Shown: piece after piece, positions 8,601-16,806 of the stretch
Layout of the letters: every line of letters starts with the position of its first letter
Numbering within the stretch: position 1 is the first letter of the stretch
DNA from: Gemmatimonadaceae bacterium
GTDB lineage: Bacteria; Gemmatimonadota; Gemmatimonadetes; Gemmatimonadales; Gemmatimonadaceae
Assembly (NCBI GenBank): GCA_020851455.1
Contig: JADZCT010000037.1
Location: forward strand, 1-64,000
Direction: 5' to 3'
Length of the DNA stretch: 64,000 nt
Notes under the pieces: generated by a model
What the model was told of the DNA's origin: nothing
Databases searched by the model: none
The model's input: the letters and a program-made list of their open reading frames with translations, nothing else
Program-made: the position numbers and the translations under genes

Positions 8601-10736
8601 ATGACAGGACGCTGCACTCGATTGCTCATCGCATGCTGCTGCATGGCGGCATCCACCATTTCATGCAATCCCAGGATGGAACCCACTTCCGGCACGAACC
8701 CGTTCGCCGCGCCAAGCGCGCTGCCGTTCCAGGCGCCGCCGTTCGACCGCATCAGGGACAGCGACTACGCGCCGGCCTTCGACACGGCCATGCGCGAGCA
8801 TCTGGCCGAGATTGACAGCATCGCGGCGCTCCCGGCGGCCCCGACGTTCGACAATACGATCGTGGCGCAGGAGCGCTCAGGGCGTATGCTGAGCCGCGTG
8901 AGCAACGCGTTCAACGCAGTCGCGGGCGCGAACACGAACGACGTGCTGCAGCGCACGCGGGAGGATGTCGCACCGAAGCTGGCGGCTCACTTCGACGCCA
9001 TCTTCCTGAACGGCCCGCTCTACGCGCGCATCAAGGCGGTTTACGACCAGCGCGACAAGCTCGGACTCACGCCTGAGCAGAAGTACCTCGTCGAGACCTA
9101 TCGTCGTGACTTCGTGAAGGCGGGCGCGGAGCTCTCGGACTCCGCCAAGGCGGCGCTCAAGAAGCTGAATGCAGAGGAGGCCTCGCTCTCGGCGCAGTTC
9201 GAGAACAAGCTGCGCGCCGCGGCGAAGGCCGGCGCGCTGGTCGTTTCCGACAAGGCGGAACTCGACGGGCTGGGTGAGGGCCCGGTCGCGGCGGCTGCGG
9301 AGGCAGCCAGGGAGCGGGGGCTCGCAGGCAAGTGGGTGCTGCCGCTTCAGAATACCACGCAGCAGCCGGCCCAGGTTTCGCTGGCCAACCGCGCCACGCG
9401 GCAGGCGCTGTTCGAAGCGTCCATCGGCCGCGCGGAGCGCGGCGACTCGAACGATACCCGGGCCATCATCGAGCGGCTCGCGCAGCTTCGCGCCGGGAAG
9501 GCACAGCTTTTTGGCTTCCCGACGTACGCCGCGTACGCGATCCAGGACCAGGTCGCGAAGACGCCCGAAGCGGCGATCAAGCTGCTCACCGACCTCGCGC
9601 CTGCCGCGGTGGCGAAGTCGCGCGACGAGATGACGAAGATGCAGGCCCTCATTGACCGCGAGCGCGGCGGATTCAGGCTCGCCGCATGGGATTACCAGTA
9701 CTACGCCGAACAGGTGCGCAAGGCCGAGTACGCGCTCGACGAGTCGCAGGTAAAGCAGTACTTCGTGCTCGACACCGTGCTGCAGGACGGCGTGTTCTAC
9801 GCGGCGAACCAGCTCTACGGGCTCACGTTCAGGGAGCGCAAGGACATCCCCGTGTACAACCCCGACGTGCGCACCTTCGAGGTGTTCGACGCCGACGGCC
9901 AGCCCCTGGCGCTGTTCTACGCCGACTACTTCAAGCGCGACAACAAGAACGGCGGCGCGTGGATGGACAACCTCGTTGATCAGTCAACGCTGCTGGGCAC
10001 GAAGCCCGTCGTGTACAACGTCGCCAACTTCACGAAGCCCGCGCCCGGGCAGCCGGCGCTGCTGAGCTTCGACGACGTGACCACGATGTTCCACGAGTTC
10101 GGCCACGCGCTGCACGGGATGCTGTCGAACGTGACGTACCCGTCCATCTCGGGCACGCGCACGCCGCGCGACTTCGTGGAGTTCCCGTCGCAGTTCAACG
10201 AGCACTGGGCGCTGGAGCCGAGAGTATTCGCGAACTACGCGAAGCACTACCAGAGCGGCGCACCGATGCCCGCGGAGCTGGCGGGAAAGATCCGCAAGGC
10301 GCGCACCTTCAACCAGGGCTTTGCGACGCTCGAGTACCTCGAAGCGGCGCTCCTCGACTTCGCGTGGCACACGCTGCCCGCGAACGCACCGCTGGAGCAG
10401 CCGGCGCCGTTCGAGAAGGCGTCGCTCGAGCGTTATCACGTGCTCGTGCCCGAGGTCCCGCCCCGCTACCGATCCACGTACTTCCTGCACATCTGGGCCA
10501 ACGGCTACTCGGCGGCATACTACGCATACATGTGGAGCGAGGTGCTGGATCACGACACCTACTACTGGTTCAAGGACCACGGCGGGATGACGCGCGCCAA
10601 CGGCCAGCGCCTGCGCGACCTGGTGCTGTCGCGCGGACACACGGCCGACCCCGGCGCGCTGTTCAGGTCGTTCGTGGGGCGCGACCCGTACGTGGAGCCG
10701 CTGTTGATCGAGCGGGGGCTGAAGCCGGCGAAGTAG
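8601..10736 (+). CDS. M3-family zinc metallopeptidase (Dcp/oligopeptidase A-like), exported
   Basis: This 711-residue protein has the length and layout of M3 peptidases such as peptidyl-dipeptidase Dcp. The zinc site is HEFGHALH (His498, Glu499, His502), followed by the family segment IWANGYSAAYYAYMWSEV near the C-terminus. The chosen ATG follows an AGGGG ribosome binding site and opens a Cys-rich hydrophobic leader (LLIACCCMAAS) that looks like a lipoprotein signal, so the enzyme probably acts in the periplasm. Substrates would be short peptides. The neighbouring convergent pilC stops 16 bases away. Confidence 0.93.
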   Translation: MTGRCTRLLIACCCMAASTISCNPRMEPTSGTNPFAAPSALPFQAPPFDRIRDSDYAPAFDTAMREHLAEIDSIAALPAAPTFDNTIVAQERSGRMLSRVSNAFNAVAGANTNDVLQRTREDVAPKLAAHFDAIFLNGPLYARIKAVYDQRDKLGLTPEQKYLVETYRRDFVKAGAELSDSAKAALKKLNAEEASLSAQFENKLRAAAKAGALVVSDKAELDGLGEGPVAAAAEAARERGLAGKWVLPLQNTTQQPAQVSLANRATRQALFEASIGRAERGDSNDTRAIIERLAQLRAGKAQLFGFPTYAAYAIQDQVAKTPEAAIKLLTDLAPAAVAKSRDEMTKMQALIDRERGGFRLAAWDYQYYAEQVRKAEYALDESQVKQYFVLDTVLQDGVFYAANQLYGLTFRERKDIPVYNPDVRTFEVFDADGQPLALFYADYFKRDNKNGGAWMDNLVDQSTLLGTKPVVYNVANFTKPAPGQPALLSFDDVTTMFHEFGHALHGMLSNVTYPSISGTRTPRDFVEFPSQFNEHWALEPRVFANYAKHYQSGAPMPAELAGKIRKARTFNQGFATLEYLEAALLDFAWHTLPANAPLEQPAPFEKASLERYHVLVPEVPPRYRSTYFLHIWANGYSAAYYAYMWSEVLDHDTYYWFKDHGGMTRANGQRLRDLVLSRGHTADPGALFRSFVGRDPYVEPLLIERGLKPAK

Positions 10737-10752
10737 CGCCCTGCCGTGCGCG

Positions 10753-11949
10753 CTACTGCACCGCGTTGATCATGTCGAAGATCGGCAGGTACATGGCGAC
10801 GACCATGCCGCCAACGACCACGCCGAGGAACACGATCATGACCGGCTCGAGCAGCGAGAGCAGGTTGCCCACGGCGGCGTCCACTTCCTCGTCGTAGAAG
10901 TCGGCGATCTTCGACAGCATCTCGTCGAGTCCGCCGGTCTGCTCGCCGACGGCGATCATCGAGATCACCATTGGCGGGAAGACGTTGGACTTCGCCAGCG
11001 GGGCGGCGATAGTGTCGCCGCCTGCGATTGACGACCGGCTCGACATGATCGCGTCCTGGATGACGCGGTTGCCGGCTGTCTTGGCGGTGATCTCGAGCCC
11101 GTCGAGGATGCTCACGCCGGAGCTGATGAGCGTGCCAAGCGTGCGCGTGAAACGGCTGACGGCCGACTTGCGGAGCACGTCGCCGAGCACGGGGAACGCG
11201 AGCATGGCCTTGTCCACGGCAAGCCGGCCCTTGGGCGTGGCGTAGTATCGCTTGAAGAACTGGAATCCGAAGAAGCCGCCGCCGATGATGGCCCACCAGT
11301 ATCCCTTCAGGAACTCCGAGAGCCCGATCACGATGCGGGTCGGGAGCGGGAGGGCGAGGTTCACGCTCGCGAACATGCTCTGGAAGACGGGGATCACGAA
11401 GATGAGCAGCACGGTGACCGCGATCGCCGCGACGCTGAAGATGACGCCAGGGTAGATCATGGCGCCTTTCACTTTGCGCACGAGGGCGTCGTTCTTTTCC
11501 ATGAACGTCGCGAGCCGCATGAGGATCGTGTCGAGGATGCCGCCGGCTTCGCCGGCGGCGACCATGTTCACGTACAGGTCGCTGAACGCTTTTGGGTGCC
11601 TGCCGAGCGCGTCGGCCACCGTGTGGCCCGATTCGACGTCGAAAACGACCTGGCGCGTGACGGCCGCGAGCGCCTTGTTCTCGGTCTGCTTGGAGAGGAT
11701 GTCGAGGGCCTGCACGAGCGGAAGGCCGGAGTTGATCATCGTCGAGAACTGGCGGGTGAAGATCACGATGTCGCGCATCGCGATCGAGCCGCCGGTCTTC
11801 TGCTTCGCCTTGGCCGCCTCCTCGACCTTGACGACGTTGAGCCGCAGCTTGCGGAGCTGCGCAACCACGTCCTGGCGGTTGGCCGCCTCGATCGTGTCGG
11901 ACTTGAGGGCGCCCTTCGCGTCGCGGGCGGTGTACGTAAAGGTGGCCAT
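10753..11949 (-). CDS. pilC: Type IV pilus inner-membrane platform protein PilC (GspF family)
   Basis: This 398-residue protein has two GspF domains (about 70-190 and 270-395), each with SGLPLVQALD or SGVSILDGLE-type starts and transmembrane helices (for example around 170-190, 222-240 and 370-392). PilC is the membrane platform on which the PilB and PilT ATPases work. The N-terminus (FTYTARDAKGALKSDTI) is the usual one for the family. It lies last in a pilB-pilT-pilC unit, 69 bases after pilT. Confidence 0.95.
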   Translation of the reverse strand: MATFTYTARDAKGALKSDTIEAANRQDVVAQLRKLRLNVVKVEEAAKAKQKTGGSIAMRDIVIFTRQFSTMINSGLPLVQALDILSKQTENKALAAVTRQVVFDVESGHTVADALGRHPKAFSDLYVNMVAAGEAGGILDTILMRLATFMEKNDALVRKVKGAMIYPGVIFSVAAIAVTVLLIFVIPVFQSMFASVNLALPLPTRIVIGLSEFLKGYWWAIIGGGFFGFQFFKRYYATPKGRLAVDKAMLAFPVLGDVLRKSAVSRFTRTLGTLISSGVSILDGLEITAKTAGNRVIQDAIMSSRSSIAGGDTIAAPLAKSNVFPPMVISMIAVGEQTGGLDEMLSKIADFYDEEVDAAVGNLLSLLEPVMIVFLGVVVGGMVVAMYLPIFDMINAVQ

Positions 11950-12018
11950 TGCCTACCTCGGCACCGGGGAGAATGAAGTGACGGCCATCAGGTAAAGACG
12001 AACACCTCCCGGGCGGCG

Positions 12019-13155
12019 TTACCGCCGTCCCGGGGCCTCCCGGGCACCGGTCTCTTCCTGCGGCGTCTTGCCGATCATCCGCAGGAACTCGTTCGGGTCA
12101 CCCGAGACGCGGAGGCATTCCTCCTCGTCAACCTCGCGCGCCATGTACAGCTGGTAGAGCGCATCGTTCAGCGTCTGCATCCCGTGCTTCTTGCCCGACT
12201 GCATCGCCGAGTAGATCTGGTGGATCTTGTCGTCGCGGATCATCGCGCGGATTGCGGGCGTCACGACGAGGATCTCGGCGGCCATCGCGCGGCCCTTGCC
12301 GCCCTTCTTCTGCACCAGCGTCTGCGTGACGATCCCCTCGAGCACGAAGGCGAGCTGCGCGCGGACCTGCGACTGCTGGTGGCTGGGGAAGACGTCAATG
12401 ATACGGTTGATGGACTCGGCCGCGGAGTTCGTGTGCAGCGTCGCGAAGGCGAGGTGGCCCGTCTCGGCGATCGTGAGGCCCGCGTGGATCGTCTCGTGGT
12501 CGCGCATTTCGCCCACGAGCACCACGTCGGGATCCTGGCGCAACGCGTACTTGAGGGCGGCATCGAACGACTTCGTGTCGGTGCCCACCTCGCGCTGGTT
12601 GATGATGCAGTTCTGGTGCTTGTGAATGAACTCGATCGGGTCTTCCACGGTGATGATGTGGCCCTTCCACTCGCGGTTGATCTTGTCAATCATCGCGGCG
12701 AGGGTCGTGGACTTGCCGGAGCCCGTGGGCCCGGTGACGAGCACCAGCCCGCGCGGCTTCTCGGCCATCCTGGTGATCGCCGGCGGGAGCCGGAGCTGGT
12801 CGGCGGTCTTGATGGTGATCGGGATCTGCCGCATCACCATCGAGACGCAGCCGCGTTGCTTGAAACAGTTACCGCGGAAGCGGGCGAGGTTCTGGATGCC
12901 GAACGAGAAGTCGAGCTCGTCCTCCATCTCGAAGCGCTTCTTCTGCTGCTCCGTGAGCACCGAGTAGGCCACCTGCAGGGTGTCCTTGGGCGACAGCACG
13001 TACGTGTTCCTTGACGACGTGATATCGCCGTCAACCCGGAGCTTCGCGCACTCGCCTGCGGTGATATGGAGGTCGGAAGCGCCGCGCTCGATCATCTCCT
13101 CGAGGAGGGCGCGGAGGTTGACACCTTGCAGGGGAGCAGTGGCGGGGGCGGTCAA
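12019..13155 (-). CDS. pilT: Type IV pilus retraction ATPase PilT
   Basis: This 378-residue hexameric ATPase drives pilus retraction (twitching, DNA uptake). It shows Walker A GPTGSGKSTT, Asp box TVEDPIEF, Walker B region GEMRDHETI, His box TGHLAFATLHTNSA and the PilT-specific AIRAMIRDDK. The longest open start is a TTG at 13155; no convincing ribosome binding site decides it, and the first ATG comes 20 codons later inside the conserved ERGASDLHI region, so the TTG is preferred. It follows pilB by 42 bases. Confidence 0.95.
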   Translation of the reverse strand: MTAPATAPLQGVNLRALLEEMIERGASDLHITAGECAKLRVDGDITSSRNTYVLSPKDTLQVAYSVLTEQQKKRFEMEDELDFSFGIQNLARFRGNCFKQRGCVSMVMRQIPITIKTADQLRLPPAITRMAEKPRGLVLVTGPTGSGKSTTLAAMIDKINREWKGHIITVEDPIEFIHKHQNCIINQREVGTDTKSFDAALKYALRQDPDVVLVGEMRDHETIHAGLTIAETGHLAFATLHTNSAAESINRIIDVFPSHQQSQVRAQLAFVLEGIVTQTLVQKKGGKGRAMAAEILVVTPAIRAMIRDDKIHQIYSAMQSGKKHGMQTLNDALYQLYMAREVDEEECLRVSGDPNEFLRMIGKTPQEETGAREAPGRR

Positions 13156-13197
13156 TGGACGGGGCGGAAGGAGGAAAGAATCTGGTAACGGTTGCGG

Positions 13198-15030
13198 CTA
13201 TACTGACGTCTCGCGAAGTACCTGCTCGAGCGGCACGACACCCTTGAGGATCTTGAGCCAGCCGTCCATGCGAAGGGTGAGCATGCCGCCTTCGATCGCC
13301 GAGTCGCGAATCTCGGCTGCGCCAACGTTCTGCAGGATGAGCTTGCGCAAGATCGGTGTCATGAACATGACCTCGTAGAGCCCCTGGCGCCCCTTGGTGC
13401 CCGTGCCGCCGCACTGGTCGCAGCCGGCACCTTTGAAGAACGGCAGTTCGCCAATCGTGGTCTTGAGCGACAGCTTCTCGAGGTACGGGACGGCGTCCTT
13501 GTGGGCCTTGGCCCTGGCGTTGTACAGGGCTTCCTCGGTGAAGCGCAGCTCGCCGAGCGTGGTGCCGCGCTTGACCTTGGCCTGCTCGAGCTCGAGGTCG
13601 TCGGGCTCGTACTTGACCTTGCAGTTCCCGCAGATGCGGCGCACGAGGCGCTGGGCCAGCACGAGGTTGAGCGCCGAGCTCACGTTGAAGGGTTCGAGCC
13701 CCATGTCGAGGAGGCGGGTGACCGTCTCGGCGGCGGAGTTGGTGTGCAGCGTCGAGAGCACCATGTGGCCCGTGAGGGCCGCCTTGATGGCGATGCCGCC
13801 CGTCTCGAGGTCGCGGATCTCGCCCACCATGATGATGTTCGGATCCTGGCGGAGGAACGCCTTGAGCGCCGCCGCGAACGTCATCCCGATCTCGTTGCGC
13901 ACGAGCACCTGGTTGATGCCGAAGATGTTGTACTCGACGGGGTCTTCGGCCGTCATGATGTTCGTGTCTATGCTGTTCACCTTCGACAGCGCCGAGTAGA
14001 GCGTGGTCGTCTTGCCCGAGCCGGTGGGGCCCGTGACGAGCACCATGCCGTACGGGTTGGTGACCGCCTCCATCAGCTCCTTCTCGGCGCGCGTCTCGAT
14101 GCCGAACTTCTCGAGGTCGAGCGTGAGGTTGTCCTTGTTCAGGATCCGGAGGACGATCTTCTCGCCAAAGAGCGTGGGCAGCGTCGAAACGCGGTAATCA
14201 ATGACCTTCTTGCCCATCTTGAGCTTGATGCGACCGTCCTGCGGCACGCGGCGCTCGGCGATGTTCAGCTGCGAGAGGATCTTGAAGCGCGAGACCAGCG
14301 CCGCCTGCATCTTCTTGGGCGGCTTCATGATCTCCGACAGGGCGCCGTCAATGCGGTAGCGCACGCGGAGGTCGTGCTCGAAGCACTCGAAGTGGATGTC
14401 GGAGGCGCCCCGCTTCACGGCGTCGGTGAGAATACCGTTGATGAGCTTCACCACCGGGGCGTCGTCAACAGCGGCGGCGAGCGCCGCGGCCGACATCTCC
14501 TCTTCCTTGTCCTCGACCGCCTCGACTTCCTCACCTTCGCCGGCCTCGATCTCCTCGAGCAGCGCCGACATCTGCAGGTCGGTGTTCGATTCGTAGTTCT
14601 TCTCGATCGCGTTGCGAAGCGTGAACTCGCCCGCGAGCACGGGCTGGATGTCGTAGCGCGTGATGAACTTCAGGTCCTCGATCGCCGCGAAGTTCGTCGG
14701 GTCGGCCATGGCGACGGTGAGCGTGCGCCCGTCGCGCTTGAGGGGGAGGACGAGGTTCTTGGTCGCGAGGTCGGCCGGAATCAGCTTCACCAGCTTCGGG
14801 TCGGGCTCGAACTTGGAGAGATCCACCGCGGGCATCTTGGACTGCCGCGCGAGAACCTTCACCAGCTCGAGTTCCTGGATGAAGCCGAGCTTGATCAGGT
14901 TGTAGCCCACGCGCGTGCCGTTGGCGCGCTGCTCCTGCAGGGCCTTGTCCAGTTGCTCCTTCGTGATCAGCCCCTCCTTCACGAGGAGGTCGCCGATCCG
15001 TGCGCTCGAGCTTGTGGATGGTGCAGCCAT
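13198..15030 (-). CDS. pilB: Type IV pilus extension ATPase PilB with MshEN domain
   Basis: This 610-residue GspE/PilB ATPase powers pilus assembly. The N-terminal MshEN domain (about 10-165) begins RIGDLLVKEGL and reaches LxxALQEQ, the pattern of c-di-GMP-binding MshEN repeats. The C-terminal ATPase has Walker A GPTGSGKTTT, TAEDPVEY, GEIRDLETG and the His box STLHTNSA, then a four-cysteine zinc site (CGNC ... CDQC). An acidic stretch of Glu and Ala residues near 180-200 separates the domains. The start is the ATG before AAPSTSSS, 17 codons inside the longest frame, because it puts the MshEN domain at the usual distance. Confidence 0.95.
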   Translation of the reverse strand: MAAPSTSSSARIGDLLVKEGLITKEQLDKALQEQRANGTRVGYNLIKLGFIQELELVKVLARQSKMPAVDLSKFEPDPKLVKLIPADLATKNLVLPLKRDGRTLTVAMADPTNFAAIEDLKFITRYDIQPVLAGEFTLRNAIEKNYESNTDLQMSALLEEIEAGEGEEVEAVEDKEEEMSAAALAAAVDDAPVVKLINGILTDAVKRGASDIHFECFEHDLRVRYRIDGALSEIMKPPKKMQAALVSRFKILSQLNIAERRVPQDGRIKLKMGKKVIDYRVSTLPTLFGEKIVLRILNKDNLTLDLEKFGIETRAEKELMEAVTNPYGMVLVTGPTGSGKTTTLYSALSKVNSIDTNIMTAEDPVEYNIFGINQVLVRNEIGMTFAAALKAFLRQDPNIIMVGEIRDLETGGIAIKAALTGHMVLSTLHTNSAAETVTRLLDMGLEPFNVSSALNLVLAQRLVRRICGNCKVKYEPDDLELEQAKVKRGTTLGELRFTEEALYNARAKAHKDAVPYLEKLSLKTTIGELPFFKGAGCDQCGGTGTKGRQGLYEVMFMTPILRKLILQNVGAAEIRDSAIEGGMLTLRMDGWLKILKGVVPLEQVLRETSV

Positions 15031-15142
15031 CGCTCCGCCTGGATGGGGCGCGCCGCGGCCCGGAACGCCGGTGGGCCGCAACTATAGAGGAAAGGGGACG
15101 TCCGAACCTGAAATGTGAAGGTGGCCGCCCGCTTCCAGCGTG

Positions 15143-15676
15143 TCAAGATGACTTGCGGCGGCGTGAGATCTTGGGGAACTGGATGATGACGGGGGGCGCC
15201 GACAGGGGGCGCGAGAACGTTACGTGGGGCTCCACGCGGGCGGCGAGCGCCGGGCCTACCCCTTTGACGCGTCTGAGGCCCGCGAGCGACCCGAATGGCC
15301 CGCGCAGCCGGCGCTCCTCGACGATGCGCGCCGCGAGCACCGGTCCGATCCCCGGGACAGTCTCGATCTCGGCGGCGCCGGCCACGTCGAGATCCACTGG
15401 TCCGCGCGGCGGGGCAGGCGTACGCGGCGCCCTGTCAGGACCAGCCGGACCAGGCGTCGCGCGCGGCGACTGCCGGCCCGTGCGCCTGCGCGCCGCGGCT
15501 GCCAGCGTGGCCGCCGATGTCGCAGAGTCAACCGCGGCGATCTGGCGGGCGAGGGCAGCTACGCCGGCGGTGTCGGCGGTCCGTTCGCGGCCGGCCCGCA
15601 ACCCCCGCGCCCCGGCCCCAAGGGCCGCGACGGCGGCCAGGAATAGCAATGCCTTGCGTTCGGCTTGCGTCGCCAT
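15143..15676 (-). CDS. ComEA-like helix-hairpin-helix protein
   Basis: This 177-residue protein has a short hydrophobic N-terminal segment (about 9-25), a long Ala/Arg/Pro-rich low-complexity linker and a C-terminal pair of helix-hairpin-helix motifs (TVPGIGPVLAARIV and RVKGVGPALAARV, about 107-145). ComEA proteins bind double-stranded DNA at the membrane during natural transformation. Only 112 bases separate it from pilB, so it may belong to the pilus/DNA-uptake unit. The linker is longer than usual, and the tail ends in a basic Lys/Arg cluster. Confidence 0.8.
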   Translation of the reverse strand: MATQAERKALLFLAAVAALGAGARGLRAGRERTADTAGVAALARQIAAVDSATSAATLAAAARRRTGRQSPRATPGPAGPDRAPRTPAPPRGPVDLDVAGAAEIETVPGIGPVLAARIVEERRLRGPFGSLAGLRRVKGVGPALAARVEPHVTFSRPLSAPPVIIQFPKISRRRKSS

Positions 15677-15774
15677 GGCCCCACGATACGGCGCGCGGCG
15701 CGCGCGCGCGTCATCGAATTACCGCGCGCCGGACCATCCCGTTGCAGCGTCGGCCAGGGCGCCGCAGGCGCCGG

Positions 15775-16806
15775 TCAGCGCAGCAGGGCCATCGCCACGT
15801 CACCCACCACCTGGAGCGACTTGGCGCTCACCCTCGAGAGGTCGTCGCCCATCGTGTGGTGCGCGTCGTAGTCGAGGTCAATCACGTCAATCACCGGGAG
15901 CCCCGCCGCCAGCAGCGGGTAGTGGTCGTCGGTGATCGGGAACTGGCGCACGTTGGGCAGGAAGTACCGGTCATAGCCAAGCTCCTTTGCCTTGCTCCAC
16001 ACCCGCTGTACGACCGCGGGCGCCTGCTGTGCCGAGTACATCTCCTGCGGGATGTTCAGGTCGGCGTCGCCGATCATGTCCCAGAGCACGCCCCACTCCG
16101 GCCGGTAGCCGGGGCTGGGCAGGTGCGAGGCGAAGTAGGTGGAGCCGATGAGCACGTCCACGTCGGGCGGGCCGAAGGTTCCGTAGTCCTCGCCGTCCAC
16201 GAAGAGCAGGTCCACGCCAACGCCGGGCGGCACCTTCTTGAGCGCGTCGGCAACGGCGAGGAGCAGCCCCACGCCGCTGGCACCGTCGTTGGCGCCCGGG
16301 ATGGGCTTGTCGCGGTTGGCGGGGTCGGGGTCGGAATCGGCGTGCGGGCGCGTATCCCAGTGGGTCACGTAGAGGACGCGCTGCGCGGCGTCGGGCCTGA
16401 AGCGGGCGAGGATGTTTCGCATCGGGATCTGGCCGCCGCCGGCGAGCGTGTGCGTCCATCGCTGCTCGGTCACCGCGTCGGCCGTGCCCTTGAGCTTCGC
16501 GACGATCCAGTCGCCGGTCTTCTGCCAGCCGGGCGTACCGGGCACGCGCGGGCCGAAGGCGACCTGCTGACGCACGTAACTCATCGCGGAGTCGGAGTTG
16601 AACTCCTGGGCCGCGGGGCGGCCGCCCGGCGCGGCGGCGTCTCCGGCGGGTGAGCACGCGGCGGCCGCGAGCGCGCCGATGGCCGCCACGGCAGCCGCGC
16701 CGCGGGCCGCGGCGGAGAGTGCGCCAACGAACCCCATGGCGGAAGCCTGGGCGTGAACCCGGGTGCGCGGCAGCGGGCTGGCCCGCCGGATGGATGGTGC
16801 GGTCAT
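15775..16806 (-). CDS. M28-family lipoprotein resembling bacterial glutaminyl-peptide cyclotransferase
   Basis: The M28 fold is shown by THWDTRPHADSD, PIPGANDGASGV (Asp174), LLFVDGEDYG (Glu206) and a late HHTMGDD. The combination DTRP, GANDGASGV, DGEDYG and DDHYPLL matches the glutaminyl cyclases of Bacteroidota better than the aminopeptidases. Such enzymes turn an N-terminal Gln into pyroglutamate on exported proteins. A lipobox (AAAAC, Cys51) follows a hydrophobic stretch. The annotated ATG at 16806 overlaps the SprA-like stop by ATGA, but the ATG at 16737 would give a more normal lipoprotein signal of 27 residues. An aminopeptidase role cannot be excluded from sequence. Confidence 0.82.
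   Translation of the reverse strand: MTAPSIRRASPLPRTRVHAQASAMGFVGALSAAARGAAAVAAIGALAAAACSPAGDAAAPGGRPAAQEFNSDSAMSYVRQQVAFGPRVPGTPGWQKTGDWIVAKLKGTADAVTEQRWTHTLAGGGQIPMRNILARFRPDAAQRVLYVTHWDTRPHADSDPDPANRDKPIPGANDGASGVGLLLAVADALKKVPPGVGVDLLFVDGEDYGTFGPPDVDVLIGSTYFASHLPSPGYRPEWGVLWDMIGDADLNIPQEMYSAQQAPAVVQRVWSKAKELGYDRYFLPNVRQFPITDDHYPLLAAGLPVIDVIDLDYDAHHTMGDDLSRVSAKSLQVVGDVAMALLR

Noticed and set aside
15690-15720. Alternating CG-rich run between comEA-like and M28 genes as a terminator
   Set aside because: The repeat is simple CG alternation that could pair in many registers; no defined hairpin can be supported.
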